Under the pieces are notes generated by a model that saw only the letters and a program-made list of their open reading frames with translations, had not been told where the DNA came from and ran no database searches. A stretch of 56,453 bases of DNA, taken from positions 1-56,453 of the forward strand of contig NW_025955217.1 of assembly GCF_022376445.1 (NCBI RefSeq), given 5' to 3'. The DNA is from Fomitopsis serialis. Its lineage: Eukaryota > Basidiomycota > Agaricomycetes > Polyporales > Fomitopsidaceae. This document shows positions 35,701 through 46,447 of this stretch, piece by piece. The translations under genes were made by a program, and so were the position numbers. Every line of letters starts with the position of its first letter. Within the stretch, counting starts at the first letter, position 1.

Positions 35701-36300
35701 TCTAAAAACCACATAGATAACAAGGCTACATGGAATATTTGTGCCATCAGGCAGCAACTCAATAGTGCAAAATGTGAAATAATGAATTTATTTACAAAAT
35801 CAACATGTATCTAAACCAATGGGATTGTACTGCCAGCCATGGCCTTTTCCCCAGCAAGTATGGAAGTGATGTGTTGTGAGCTCTGAGGCTTACAGTCTTG
35901 CTCATTATTCCTCTACAAGTCATTGCGTGTTGTTGTGCTTATGCTATCACATTTATTGAACCATACACTCAGGGACCACAAGCCACATTATCATTGGATT
36001 AATACACTGTTGTTCATGAATTGACCTGTTAACTCCTATGAGCAATGTTGAATGTATGACCTACCCCCTCAAAAGGAATTGGTTTGTCACAGCCACAATT
36101 TATTGGTTGACTTGTGACTGGTTAACACTAAAGTGCACATACTTCCCATCTTTTGAATCTTTTCGGAAGCTTTACCTATGAAGCAGGTTTCACCTGTAAT
36201 GTAAACTTGCATGTGTAAGGCATCAGCAGACTGTCATAAATTGTGGCTTTGTCATTAGAGTTGCCTATGTCTGAACACCATGAGCATTACAGGTGGGGTA
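32714..36300. repeat. end of block 2 and diverged repeat block 3
   Basis: From 32,714 the sequence resumes as the counterpart of about 8,815-9,250 (GCAAAATGTGGAAGATATGT occurs near 9,096 and 32,932). At about 33,070 it passes into another copy starting at the equivalent of 6,004 (ACACTGTATTTGCTGTGCT near 33,110 and 6,036). CAGC(C/T)ATGGCC(C/T)T(C/T)TCCCCAGCA recurs at about 9,231, 33,055 and 35,835, marking unit ends. No gene is seen. The block ends near 36,300, where composition jumps to GC-rich coding DNA. Confidence 0.7.
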
Positions 36301-36335
36301 AGGTGTGAAGTTCAGTAAGGTATCGTGCATAACCA

Positions 36336-37875
36336 CTACCGATCAGGCTCGACCCCGTATGTCGAAGTCGTCTCCGAGATCGTGTCCGGCGACTCGAGCG
36401 CACCATTTATCGCGTTCACCCCATTCAGCTTCACCTCGCTCCGCACCCTCTCCGGGCGCACCGCGTACTGCCTCAGTGCCTCCACCGCATGGGGATGCAC
36501 ATCCCTATCGACCTCGTCGCCCCAGATGATATCCAAGTGTTCGTACCCATACAGCCTGCGCGCCATCGTATGGCCGGGCAGCTGCCGCAGCATCATGTCG
36601 ATGTCCACGAGCGAGTCGGAGTCGCCGTACAGCAGCACGACCGGCGAGACGATGTTCCTGGTCGGGAAGCGCGCGGGGGCGTAGCTCGTCACGCCGCTCG
36701 GGCGGTGCCTCTCCGCCGCGGCGCCGGAGACGCGGATGACCTTCTGCACGTCTTCGTCGTACATTTGGAATTTGCCGTTGCGCATGATCTGGAACCAGTG
36801 CACGACGGCCTTGACGGAGGAGAAGGAGTAGAGGTGCGCGTACGCGGCGGACTTCTGCAGCGGGGAGATGTTCTTGGATTGCCAGCCGAAGAGGAAGCGG
36901 AGGGAGTGGTGGATGACGGAGGTGAACACGGGCGGATAGAGTAGTGATTGCCAGGCGGGCGCAGAAGAGAGGATCGCTCTGCGGCCGAAGATTAGGAACA
37001 GAAGGGTGGGACTGGCTCCCGAAATACACTGTCAACACGGAACATGCATGAATGTGATCTGTCACTCACGAAGCTTTCATCAGCCCGTCGACGATGGACG
37101 CGTGCAGACCGGGCGGGCTCATGGCGGGTGCGAGCGCGACGAAGACATTGACCTTGTTATTCAGCTGTGGGTGAATGCTCAGCGCTGCAAATGCCTGCGC
37201 GGTGCCCTGACTAAAGCCAACGTAGCTGAGGCTCGGCTCCTTCGTCACGTCGAGGATGTATTCAATGGAGTCCGGGATATCATGCCAGGCGAAGTCATCG
37301 ATGCTGTAGTTCCAGAACTTTGTGCTGTTCGGGTTGTGGTGGATGCTCTTCTTCGAATACTTGTTTCCGCGGTTGTTCCCGAGCCAGACGTCGAAGCCGA
37401 GCTCGACGAGGGTAAACGCGAGGCTCCGCGCCGGGTCAGTGAGGCAGATCCAGACTTCGCTGTTCATCAAGAGGCCGTGGTGCAAGTACACGACGGGCTT
37501 GCCGGTGCTGGCGCCCCGCCTCCCTGAATCTTCTCCGCGACGGAAGGGCAATCTGTGCAGCCCGAGCAGGTATCCGTCCTTGGTCAAGACGACGTGCTCC
37601 TCGTGCGTGTAGCCAAAGATCTCGCATAACCGTTCAAAGTCGGACGCGAGGCGGATCTTCTCTGCAAGAGCCTTTTGTGGGGACGGTGGGGACGGTGGGC
37701 CGACGACGGTGTGCCAGAGAGTGCGAGAGTGGTCGTAGAACCATTGGATGACGGACGTCGGGAGGAATGCGATGATGAAAGTGAGGATGGTTTCGAGGGT
37801 AACAAATATGGAACCAAAAAGGATGGCGGTATATTCCCGCGCGGTGAGGCGGCCAATGAGCGGGATGTGCGGCAT
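36336..37875 (-). CDS. acid lipase / steryl ester hydrolase (alpha/beta-hydrolase)
   Basis: Two exons: 37,875-37,070 and 37,011-36,336. The 58-bp intron has a GTGAGT donor and CAG acceptor and joins GLMKAS to PTLLFLIFGRR in frame. The product is about 493 aa, usual for the Tgl1/Yeh lipase family. The N terminus has a hydrophobic, probably membrane-anchoring segment (LFGSIFVTLETILTFIIAFL), then the AB-hydrolase-associated region (FERLCEIFGYTHEEHVVLTK), an oxyanion HHG, NNRGNKYSKKS, and the nucleophile elbow GFSQGT. In exon 2 come the acid residue (YGDSDSLVDI) and the catalytic His (YEHLDIIWGDE). These enzymes cleave sterol esters on lipid droplets or membranes. I chose the ATG at MPHIPLIGRL. 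The frame is open further upstream but only to a TTG, so a short 5' exon remains possible. Confidence 0.9.
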
Positions 37876-38230
37876 GATACCGAGCAGACGAGAGACGATG
37901 AGAGAGAGGAGCAGAGCGCGACGAACGTCGCGGTGTACAGTATCCCACAAGCGCTAGCCCTTCGTCACTGACCAGAACACGGTGCATGTGATTCTAGCAG
38001 ATGATCGTCCCGCCTCCATTAGCGCAACTACGCCCGCTCGAGAATGCACTCAGGAGAGATTCGAACAGTGGTATATAACAGATCTGCCGTACAGTATCAG
38101 CAACGACACGCGAGACATTCGTGACTAGACGTATATACACTCCGACGCCAACAAAACAGCATATTTTTAACAGCAGTCTCGACATCGAAAGCACCGCAAC
38201 ATCCTACCAACTCCATCACAGCTTCCCTCG

Positions 38231-40983
38231 TCACCAGCCCTTGGCCGCCTTGATGAACGCCCGCACCTTCGCCGTATCCTTGCGCCGTCCACTGGCACCC
38301 TCCACGCCCCCGCTGACGTCGACAGCCCACGGACGGACAGTCTCGACCGCCTCCTTGATGTTCTCCGGCGTAAGCCCGCCAGCGAGTATAATCGGCATCC
38401 GCCCCTCCGCGCCCTTCACCCCCGGCACCTCGCCCCGCTCGACCACCGCCCGCGCGACCTCCCAGTCCAGCTTCGCCCCGCTCCCGCCGCTCAGCCCGTC
38501 GCCGCCGGGGCGCACCGCGTCCAGGAGGACGAACTGGTTCAGCCCGGGGCGTGTGACCTCCGCGACCGCGTCCACCCCACTCTCGCCGACGTGCACGACG
38601 CGGATGACGGGCACGGGCAGGAAGCGCGCCCACTCCGCGGGCTCGCGCCCGTGCAGCTGCACCATGTCCAGGTGCGCGACCTCCACCGCGCGCACGATCG
38701 TCTCCAGCGGCGCGTCCTGGAACACGCCCACGAGCAGCGGGCGGCTCGGCGAGTCCTGCGGGGCCACCGCCTCCCGCGCCGCCGTCGCGTGCGCCGCGAA
38801 CCACGGCACCCGCGCCATCTCCGCGCCCGCGCCCGCCTGCGCCTGCGCCTGTGCGAGCCGGCCCGCGAGGTAGCTGTTCCGCGGCGACGGCGTGGCGGGG
38901 GAGAGCGGCGGGGAGGACGAGCGGACGGGGCGGGCGAAGCGCGACGCGTGCACCGCGACGCTGATCGCCTGCGCCTGCGCGAGCGAGACGGCGCGCTTGC
39001 TCGTCGGGACGAACATCAGCCCGAGCATGTCCGCGCCCGCCTCCATTGCGCCCAGCGCGTCGTCCTCCGTGCGGATCCCGCATATCTTCACGAGCGGCCG
39101 CTCCGCGCCGCGCTCCTTCCCCTTCGCGCCGTCCGGGGCCAGCGTCGCGGGCGACGGCGGCGCGGGCCAGTCGAGCAGGGTGCGGATGAACGCGCGCGGG
39201 TCCTCCGCGCGCATGAGGCTCTCGCCGACGAGGACCGCGCCGACGCCCTCGCCGACGTACGTGCGGACGTCCTCGGGGCCCGCGATCCCGCTGAGCGCGC
39301 AGAGGACGACGTCCGCGCCGGCGAGCCTCTCCGCGAGGCGGCTCGTCGTCTGCATGTCGACGCTGAAGTCGTGCAGGTTGCGGTTGTTCACGCCGACGAC
39401 GCGCGCGGGGAGCGCGAGCGCGGCGCCGAGCTCCTTCGCGTTGTTCACCTCCACGAGCGGCTCCATCCCGAGCGCCCGCGCGTACGTGTAGAGCGCCTGC
39501 AGACGCGCCTCGGAGAGCATCGCGACGATGAGCAGCACGCTGTCCGCGCCGTGCAGACGCGCCTCCGCGATCTGGTACTCGTCGAAGATGAAGTCCTTGC
39601 GGAGGATCGCCGGACGCTCCGCGAGCGCGTCGACGGCCTGCCTCGCCAGGCGCATGTCGAGGAGGCTGCCCTTGAACCACGTCGGCTCCGTGAGGACCGA
39701 GATGACGGACGTGCCCGCGAGGGCGTAGGTCAGGGCCTGCTGCGCTGCGTTCGCGTTCGGCGCGATGTTGCCCTTGGACGGGGACGCGCGCTTGATCTCG
39801 GCGAGGAGGGCGGGCTTGCGGGGTGCGCGCCGGAGGGCGTCGACGAAGGACGTGAGCGGGGGCGCGAGCGACATGGCGAGGAGGGCGTCGAGGTCGGCGG
39901 GGGACGTCCCGGGGGTAGCCTTCGCCACCTCCACGTCGCGCAAGCGTTGTGCGTATATCCGCTCGAGAATCGTGGGCACCTTGCCGGGGCCGTTGACAGA
40001 TGTTGAAGGCCCTGCGTGCACTCGTGTGTCGGCCTGGCCGTTTGGCTGACCGTTTGCGTGCGCGCTGCCGTTTGCGGTCTTCAGCCCGTCCCTGCCCTCG
40101 CCGAAGACGCCAAAGTCCTTGTTCTCCTCCGCATCCCAGCGGCCGCCCTTGACATTGAGGAAGTTGCGGAGGAGGTCGTCGCCGGACTCTGAGAGGATGC
40201 TCTCTGGGTGGTACTGCACGGCCTCCATGGTGTATTCGCGATGACGGACGCCCATGATGACGCCGCTCTCTTGCGTCGTCGCTGTGACGGCGAGGCAGTC
40301 TGGAAGGGAAGGTGCGCCGGCGCTGAGGGAGTGGTAGCGGGTGCACTTGATGGACTGCGGGACGGACTTGAACATGCCGCGACCGTCGTGCATGACGTGC
40401 GAGACCTTGCCGTGGACAATCTCGCCCGCGTATCTGGGGACATGGTCAGCATTCGTATCGTTTGAGATGTGGGGCGGGGAAGCGTTTGGAGATTCGGAAG
40501 GTCAGCGAATGAGCTATGTTCCGTGGCAGAAATAGTTTATGGATGGAGATGGCGGATGAAAAGAGCTGTTGGCGAGGCGACTCCCCGCGATGCAATCCGC
40601 CCTTCGACAACCGCCAAACGTGTCTCGTCTGGCAAAGCAATCGAAACGAAATGCGGGACGACTCACGAGATTTGCCCTCCGTATGCGTCAACAAGGCACT
40701 GGAGGCCCATGCAGACTCCGAGAATGGGGACCTTTCCTGTAAAGTATGTGATAGCGTCGCGAGAGATGCCGGAATCTGTGGTGGGATGGCCGGGGCCAGG
40801 AGAGATGATGAGTGAGTTTATGTGGAGGTGAGGGAAGTCGTCGGGGGTGATGGCGTCGTTGCGGACGACGGTGACGTCTGCGCCGAGGATTGAGAGGGAC
40901 TGGTAGAGGTTCCAGGTGAAGGAGTCGAAGTTGTCGATGAGGAGGACATCGATGGGCTTGGTGAGCTCGTCGGGGAGAGGCAT
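38231..40983 (-). CDS. TRP1: trifunctional tryptophan biosynthesis enzyme (anthranilate synthase glutaminase / IGPS / PRAI)
   Basis: Two exons, 40,983-40,667 and 40,433-38,231, separated by a 233-bp GTGAGT...CAG intron, give about 839 aa. Domain order is that of fungal TRP1/trpC. The class-I glutamine amidotransferase (about 1-200) has [17 protein letters not shown] (nucleophile Cys about 91) and the YHPESI His/Glu pair. After a low-complexity linker comes indole-3-glycerol-phosphate synthase (about 255-535; [39 protein letters not shown]). Phosphoribosylanthranilate isomerase follows (about 550-839; [47 protein letters not shown]). It supplies glutamine-derived ammonia to TrpE and catalyses two later pathway steps in the cytosol. 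The GC-rich codons leave long antisense open frames, which are shadows. Confidence 0.97.
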
Positions 40984-41008
40984 GGTGGGAGGCGGGGGGG
41001 AGGTGGCC

Positions 41009-41018
41009 CTATAAATAT
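41009..41018. promoter_or_regulatory. TATA box between TRP1 and the divergent gene
   Basis: CTATAAATAT at 41,009-41,018 reads as a TATA-like element on both strands. It lies only about 27 bp upstream of the TRP1 ATG (40,983) and about 210 bp upstream of the plus-strand gene. If used for TRP1 the leader would be almost absent, so it may serve the divergent gene, or TRP1 may start transcription elsewhere. Confidence 0.45.
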
Positions 41019-41151
41019 GAGCAAGAGGAATGGAGGTGGCGGTGGCGGGGAGAGAGGGCGTCGACGGCAACCGAGCCATATCGTGACTCCCAACCCTAAC
41101 CCTGCTGCAGGGCCTCCCGCCCACCGTCAGCCACCGCGGCCGCCGCCTTCG

Positions 41152-41224
41152 CCCCCTGCTCGCTGCCACGCCCGCCTCCTCCGCCGCCCCCTGCTCGCTG
41201 CCACGCCCGCCTCCTCCGCCGCCC
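41152..41224. repeat. 35-bp tandem repeat, two copies
   Basis: CTGCTCGCTGCCACGCCCGC and the following CTCC/CCGCC run start at 41,156 and again at 41,191, in the 5' leader of the plus-strand gene starting at 41,228. Confidence 0.85.
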
Positions 41225-41227
41225 ACG

Positions 41228-41887
41228 ATGATCCCGCTGCACCGCACCCTCGCCCGCTCGCCGTCCACGCCGCTGCAGCTGCCCAGCCCGCAGCCGGCTC
41301 CCCATCTGCTCGCGCCCTCTGTCTCGCACGACAGGCCGCAGGTGCTGTCCCCGCTCGAGGTCGCCCGCATCTCCTACTTTCCCTCCTCCGCCTCAGCCAG
41401 CCCCAAGCTCCGCATGAACACCCCCGTCCGATTTGTCCGCCCCGGCCGTCCCTCCGCGTCCCTCGACGTTCAGCCGGCCCACACCGCCTCCATGCCATCC
41501 AGCCACGCTATGCACCCGCCTCCCTTCGAGCGCTTCCAGTTCAGCGCCGCCTTCCGCGACCGCGCCAACATCGCACAACCCACCCAGCCTCCCTCGCGCA
41601 CCCGCCTCGTCCTCAACAGGCTCAAGGCGCGCACCACCCGCCTGCCGCGGAAGCTCGGCCTCAGCTCAGGACGGACTGCCCACCTCCGCCCGCCGCGCGT
41701 TCCGTCCGACCCGGAACTCGCCTTCCAGGACGAACAGCATCGCAAGCACCTCTGCTGGCGCTGCCGCAAGGCCGGTGGGCGGCAGACGGGCTGCCGCGCG
41801 TTCAAGAGACCTGCATCTCCCGACGACATGATCAAGGCCATGGGATATCACTTCGACACCATGGATGTCTTCGCCGGAGTGTCTTGA
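41228..41887 (+). CDS. hypothetical basic, proline-rich protein with a C-terminal Cys motif
   Basis: A single uninterrupted frame of 219 codons, divergent from TRP1 (starts 245 bp apart). The first 130 residues are rich in Pro, Ser and Arg, with [20 protein letters not shown] and a Pro/Phe/Arg patch ([20 protein letters not shown]). The C-terminal part is basic ([19 protein letters not shown]). It ends with [19 protein letters not shown], whose Cys spacing (C-x2-C-x8-C) could bind a metal, and an amphipathic tail ([15 protein letters not shown]). The reading frame and codon use look genuine, and the frame is not explained by any opposite-strand gene. No family is recognised. A nuclear or organellar regulator is only a guess from the basic composition. 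Confidence 0.65.
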   Translation: MIPLHRTLARSPSTPLQLPSPQPAPHLLAPSVSHDRPQVLSPLEVARISYFPSSASASPKLRMNTPVRFVRPGRPSASLDVQPAHTASMPSSHAMHPPPFERFQFSAAFRDRANIAQPTQPPSRTRLVLNRLKARTTRLPRKLGLSSGRTAHLRPPRVPSDPELAFQDEQHRKHLCWRCRKAGGRQTGCRAFKRPASPDDMIKAMGYHFDTMDVFAGVS

Positions 41888-42195
41888 GTGCATCAGTATG
41901 TACAGAGTTGCTCTGCGTGCGCTCGTGCCTCGGTCGTCCTCCAATATATCTGCCGCACTGTTCACTCGACGCGATCACCAGTCCATCCCCTGATAAAACG
42001 TCTTGACCGCGTTACTGACTGACGTGTAGATGCGCTGGCACTGCCATCCTTAAAACTAACTTTCATGCCTCGAGGCTCACCATCTTCCGTGCAGCCTATC
42101 CGAACATCATCACGCCCCGTTCCTTCAGCCACCACTGAATCCCGCCGGTACTTTTCCTGGTCCCCACGACTCCCACAGCTCCCTCACACTCACGC

Positions 42196-42477
42196 ATGGC
42201 CTCTCGAGACCATATTCCTGGTCCGAGTCCGCACTGCGAGTGTATGCACTCATCCCAGTCAGTCGACCAGATCAGCTTCGCCCGTGTAGACTACAACCGT
42301 GACCGTCCGCAGAACGTGGACGCCGTGACAGGACTGATATCCTTGTACGGTCATGGCGTGTCCGGATTCACGGCACATGCACGGGTGATGAGAAACATGG
42401 CAGTTTCGCCAGGACCAATTAGCGAGCGCGACCAAGGGGTCGTGTCCGTCTATGACTTGTCTGATACTTTGAGTTGA
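42196..42477 (+). CDS. possible small ORF of 93 codons
   Basis: It starts MASRDHIPGPSPHCECMHSS and ends YDLSDTLS. It is open without introns, lies in an otherwise gene-free stretch (41,888-42,733), and has mixed, non-repetitive composition. There is no domain, and other frames here are also open for shorter distances. It may be chance or the end of an unrecognised gene. Confidence 0.2.
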   Translation: MASRDHIPGPSPHCECMHSSQSVDQISFARVDYNRDRPQNVDAVTGLISLYGHGVSGFTAHARVMRNMAVSPGPISERDQGVVSVYDLSDTLS

Positions 42478-42733
42478 TAATCATGAGCAACGTAAGAGCG
42501 AGCGCATGTCCTTCCGATATATTGAAGACTTACCTAGAGAATCAACGTGAACTCGCCGTAGGCACTGTTGTCGCGCGAAGAGACGCGTTATTTGCTCTTA
42601 TTGACGCGTATACACGGCCGCGCGGTAAACCCCTCAGAGTCAATAATGAGGACCGAGGTTACCGCGACAGGGGTTTGCGCCAAACCTCCTGCAGTCAACC
42701 TATACCTTCACCGGTCCTTCTCCCACCCCCACC

Positions 42734-45472
42734 ATGGCGGCACAGCTTACGATCTGGTTCTACTTCGTCCGCGACAACTTCGAGCCCGACGGACACTGGT
42801 CTTGGCCTGTGACAGTGTCTGAAGGCACCACCATCGCTTCATTCCAGCAGGGGGTCAAGGACTTCGTCCGCCCCAAGCTCAACGATGTCCATCCCGCGAG
42901 GCTCCGCGTGTGGAAGCTGGAAACCCCGTGGAAGCTGCTTGTGGATAGCACGCCCGTGCCGCCCGGGGACCCAGCACCAGCGCAGAAGCGCCTGCTCGCG
43001 CCCGCCGAGACGGTGAGGGCAGAGGACGGATGGCCAGAGGACTGCACCACTGTTCTGGTGCAGCTCCCCGCCGCCCGAGGTACGTCGTACCCCTTCTCGC
43101 TTGGCTTATGCTCAGCCGCACACGCTACCCGAACATAGGCGACCCTCCGTCTGCGGATGGTGAGTACATCCCTTTGCGTGCATTCTGCGTGCTCAACGAG
43201 TGTGCCGTCGGAAGACGCCTCTGCTCGGGCCACGCAGGACCTGGTCCGCGAATACAGCGACATCTTCGTCCAAGTGACGGAGCCAGGATGTTTCCAGGAG
43301 TCCGACATCGCTCTGAACGACATCAAAGAAACAGCGGCGGTCCCGCCGTTTGTCGAGCGGTTCCGCGACACGCTGGACAGGAAACCGGACCTACCCGACG
43401 ACGTGCGCGTTATCCTGTAATGGTTTCGGTCCTCGTTGCTGACGGGATGCCGTAGCTAGCCGAGCTGTGCGTCGACCGCGACGCGTGGGCTGCGTATGCC
43501 CTGCTCCCCGAGCAAAAAGGCCTTGCGGACGACGGCGGGCCATCTGGCGATCCCGCCGTCGAACGCGGACCCGGGCGTACTGAGGAGCCAGTCGCCGCGA
43601 AGGATCCATCCAGGCCCCAGGAGGAAGAAGAGACGCAGCGCCGCGCCGTCAGCCAACTTGAGGCGGCCCATATCAACTGGGTCGCGTCCATCGAGTGGGA
43701 GAGATTCTGGACACATGGCCTCGCCAGTCTGGAACCTAGCCTGGAGGAAGCCGCGGCGTACGCGATGTTCTTCTTCGGCCTCATGGCGTCTGTTCCGCGG
43801 AACCCAACCCTCAGTGCTCGGCGGTACGTGACCGCTTGCTCGCCGCGTTCATCCCAGGCTGTAACTCGTCCTTGCCCACACATACAGACGCGACAGGGCG
43901 TGGCCTCTGACGCTCATTACGCAGTGCCAGCGTCTCTGCGCCCGGTCTGGTGAGAGTCCCTACCGGATGTACACGCCGCACAGCGACTTCCTCTTGTCGA
44001 AGTCGTCTGATCCTCGCCTGCTCGTCGAGGTGCAGTCATGCCCGACGATGTCGTGGGCCGAGGACCTGGTCCGGATGGTCCTGCAAGGCGCCGCTGTCGT
44101 GCGGATGGCGAACACGTTCATGGACGAATTCAAGGAGAAGAAGAACTTTGTGCTCGTCGCCGTCTATATTGCCGGGAATGGCACAGTGACTACCTATACC
44201 TTATTCCAGGTGAAGGAGAAGCGTCGCATCGTACGTTCATTGATTCATGGCCAAGTGGCATCACTGAGCTAGCATAGGTCTATTACTATAACGACATCCA
44301 GCAATTGGACAGTCCGGTTGAACGGGTCACTTTCGTTCGCCGGCTGTACAACCTACTCTACACACTGCACGACGGCGACGATGGCGACGCTACGGATGCG
44401 ATAATCAACGCGTATCGAGCAAAGGTGTCCAAAGCAGGTGTCTACATGCAGTGGTTCTCTCCCGGCAAGTCGAACAAACGCCCTCGCATGGATGGCAGTG
44501 GTGGTAGCGATCGAGGCTCAGATGCGGGCGATGCGGGCCCAGACGGAGCAGAGGCGGCAGAGTTCAGGGCGCACGGCTACGAGGTGACATCGTATGTCAT
44601 TGTGGACAGTAGTGGCGTCGTGTGGGAGCCGTTCGAAACGGTGCGCCGTCCCGTCGTGCTTGTCACGCACCATTCTGACCCCAAGTCTCCAGTTCCCGCC
44701 CAACATCCGCGCCGTCGACAGAATTGACGGCCGGGGAGCGCGCCTCATCGCAAAGAAAGTGCGCGAGCATTCAGACGAGCTCAGGCTCCTCAAACTCCTC
44801 GACACCACCGAGCCAGGCCGTGAGCACATCATCTCGATACTCGATACGTTCCATTCGCCGTCCGGGCCGTGGATGATCTTGCCCAAGATGTCCTCTGTCG
44901 CAGGCACCCTCGATCGCGCTCCTGGGTCCCTTTCTGGCAAGGCCGTTCGACTCTGCTGGGGCCTCGTCAAGGGCGTCGCGTTCCTCCACAAGCACCTCGT
45001 CGCTCACAGGGACATCAAGCCGGATAACCTCGTACACGACGGGTACTACTGCCTGAAAATCATCGACTTCGACGTTGCGGTTCAACTGCAAGACGAAGAC
45101 GACGAGGTCGACGACTACCCTGGGACGAGACATTGGAAGGCGCCCGAGGTCGCAAAAAAGGTGCCGACGTACAGCCCGATCAAGGCTGACCGATGGTCGT
45201 GCGGGCACGTCGTTCTGCACTTGCTCGATACGATTGGGGAACAAGACGGGCTTCTGAGGACGATCGCGACGACGCTGAAGGCGGATGATCCCCAGCAGCG
45301 GCCGTCGCTGCTCGAATGGCGCGAGTGGGCAACCAGAGCGCTCCCTTCCAACGTGGTCGCCCGAACGCAAAAACGGGACGCGGATGTCGCAGAGCTTCCG
45401 GATGCGAAGAAGCCAAGACTGGCCGAGGCTCATTCTGCACCGGCTCCGTCTGCTGTTAACAAACCCGAATAG
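42734..45472 (+). CDS. Crinkler/CR-type protein: ubiquitin-like header, PD-(D/E)XK-like centre, protein kinase
   Basis: Seven exons: 42,734-43,079; 43,139-43,159; 43,215-43,402; 43,456-43,823; 43,888-44,230; 44,278-44,640; 44,693-45,472, about 802 aa. The exon 3 acceptor (43,214 or 43,200) and donor (43,402 or 43,408) have alternatives that keep frame. The N-terminal ~115 residues resemble the ubiquitin-like CR header (ARLRVWKLETPWKL, and ending CTTVLVQLP). The centre (about 320-420) has SDFLLSKSSDPRLLVEVQS, a D...ExQ pattern like PD-(D/E)XK nucleases (D about 340, E about 354). The C-terminal kinase (about 550-760) has a candidate VAIK-like Lys (RLIAKKV), HRDIKPDN (about 648-650), IIDFDVAV (DFG replaced by DFD) and GTRHWKAPEV. 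Basic clusters NKRPR and DAKKPRL could be nuclear signals. Established for the family: CR proteins combine this header with REase, NTPase or kinase effector domains in fungi and oomycetes. The assignment here is by motif reading only. Confidence 0.75.
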
Positions 45473-46447
45473 GTGATTGAAGCTTGTGTGGCGGTCCCAC
45501 GAGCATATTCTGATCGGCTTGAGTGCACCCATCGCTCGCGTTCGTCAACACTCACATTTCACCAGTCGCGAAGTTAACATGTCATCAAGCACCAGCCCAT
45601 CGGCAGTGCGACTCCCCAGAACGACGCACCCAACCAGACCTCTACTCCGTTCAGAACTACGTTGTCGCACCCGCGCTCAAGTATCGCTCCTAGGAAGACT
45701 CGGAACACGAACAGTCTCCGGCCCACGATCTCATACTTCCGGCCTCTCCCCGCCCGTCTGACGAGCTCCACCCACTCTTGCAGGGATCGCATGCCTATGC
45801 TATGTGCTGGCTACGTGTCACTCGACCCTGCGAACCTGCGATCGAACCACGACGACCATGGTCCCAGGTCAAGCTCATCGGGGGTACACCAGTCGACGCC
45901 TCAGCCTCTGCAGTCTGCTGCCCCTTTCTCTGACCTCTCTTACCCTTACCTCTGGCACGTCCGCCGCTGCACTCTTCGCGTCTAGGAAGCCTATTATGCC
46001 CTTCGCCACGGGAACACCGTACTGGATGCAGATGACCGCCGTCCATTGCGAGGAGGTATACGCGCAGTACATCCACTATACTAGCATTCAGCAGTAACTC
46101 CGTAGCATATATGTATACGGTCGTCTCGCCAGACCGCCCGACGTCGAGCGCCACGGGCAGCCTGAGAGGAGACCGCGATTAATTGCAGTACGCACGTCGT
46201 TCTAATATGTATGCACCGTGCGGCGACAAGTACATCCGAGCAAGCGGTGGTTGAGATTCCGGGAGGCCATATGAGCAGACAGAACAGAAAACAAAACAAA
46301 GAAAAGACGACCAAAAGAGCAAACAAACGCAGTCCACGACATCAGTGATCGACACTTTCCCAACCTCCAGCTTCCTTGATATCCGTCGAACAGACTAACT
46401 CGACGGCGACGAACGGCAGCGAGGCTCCCGCAGGACGGCGAATTCGC
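45473..46447. other. intergenic region between convergent genes, no gene seen
   Basis: Several 60-119-codon frames overlap on both strands here, but none has a consistent start, splice sites or recognisable motif. The stretch 46,280-46,325 is A-rich. It holds the 3' flanks of the CR-type gene and of NoxR. Confidence 0.5.

Noticed and set aside
38591..40006. 471-codon plus-strand and 749-codon minus-strand alternative frames across TRP1
   Set aside because: They overlap the conserved TRP1 frame and have Arg/Ala/Gly-rich composition produced by GC-rich third positions. No independent motif is present.
41017..42006. 329-codon plus-strand frame overlapping the 219-codon gene
   Set aside because: Pro/Arg/His-rich composition typical of a shadow frame. 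The 219-codon frame has better amino-acid balance and a Cys motif.
43157..43420. independent 87-codon gene starting at 43,157
   Set aside because: The frame is exon 3 of the CR-type gene with flanking intron; its apparent start lies in the preceding intron.
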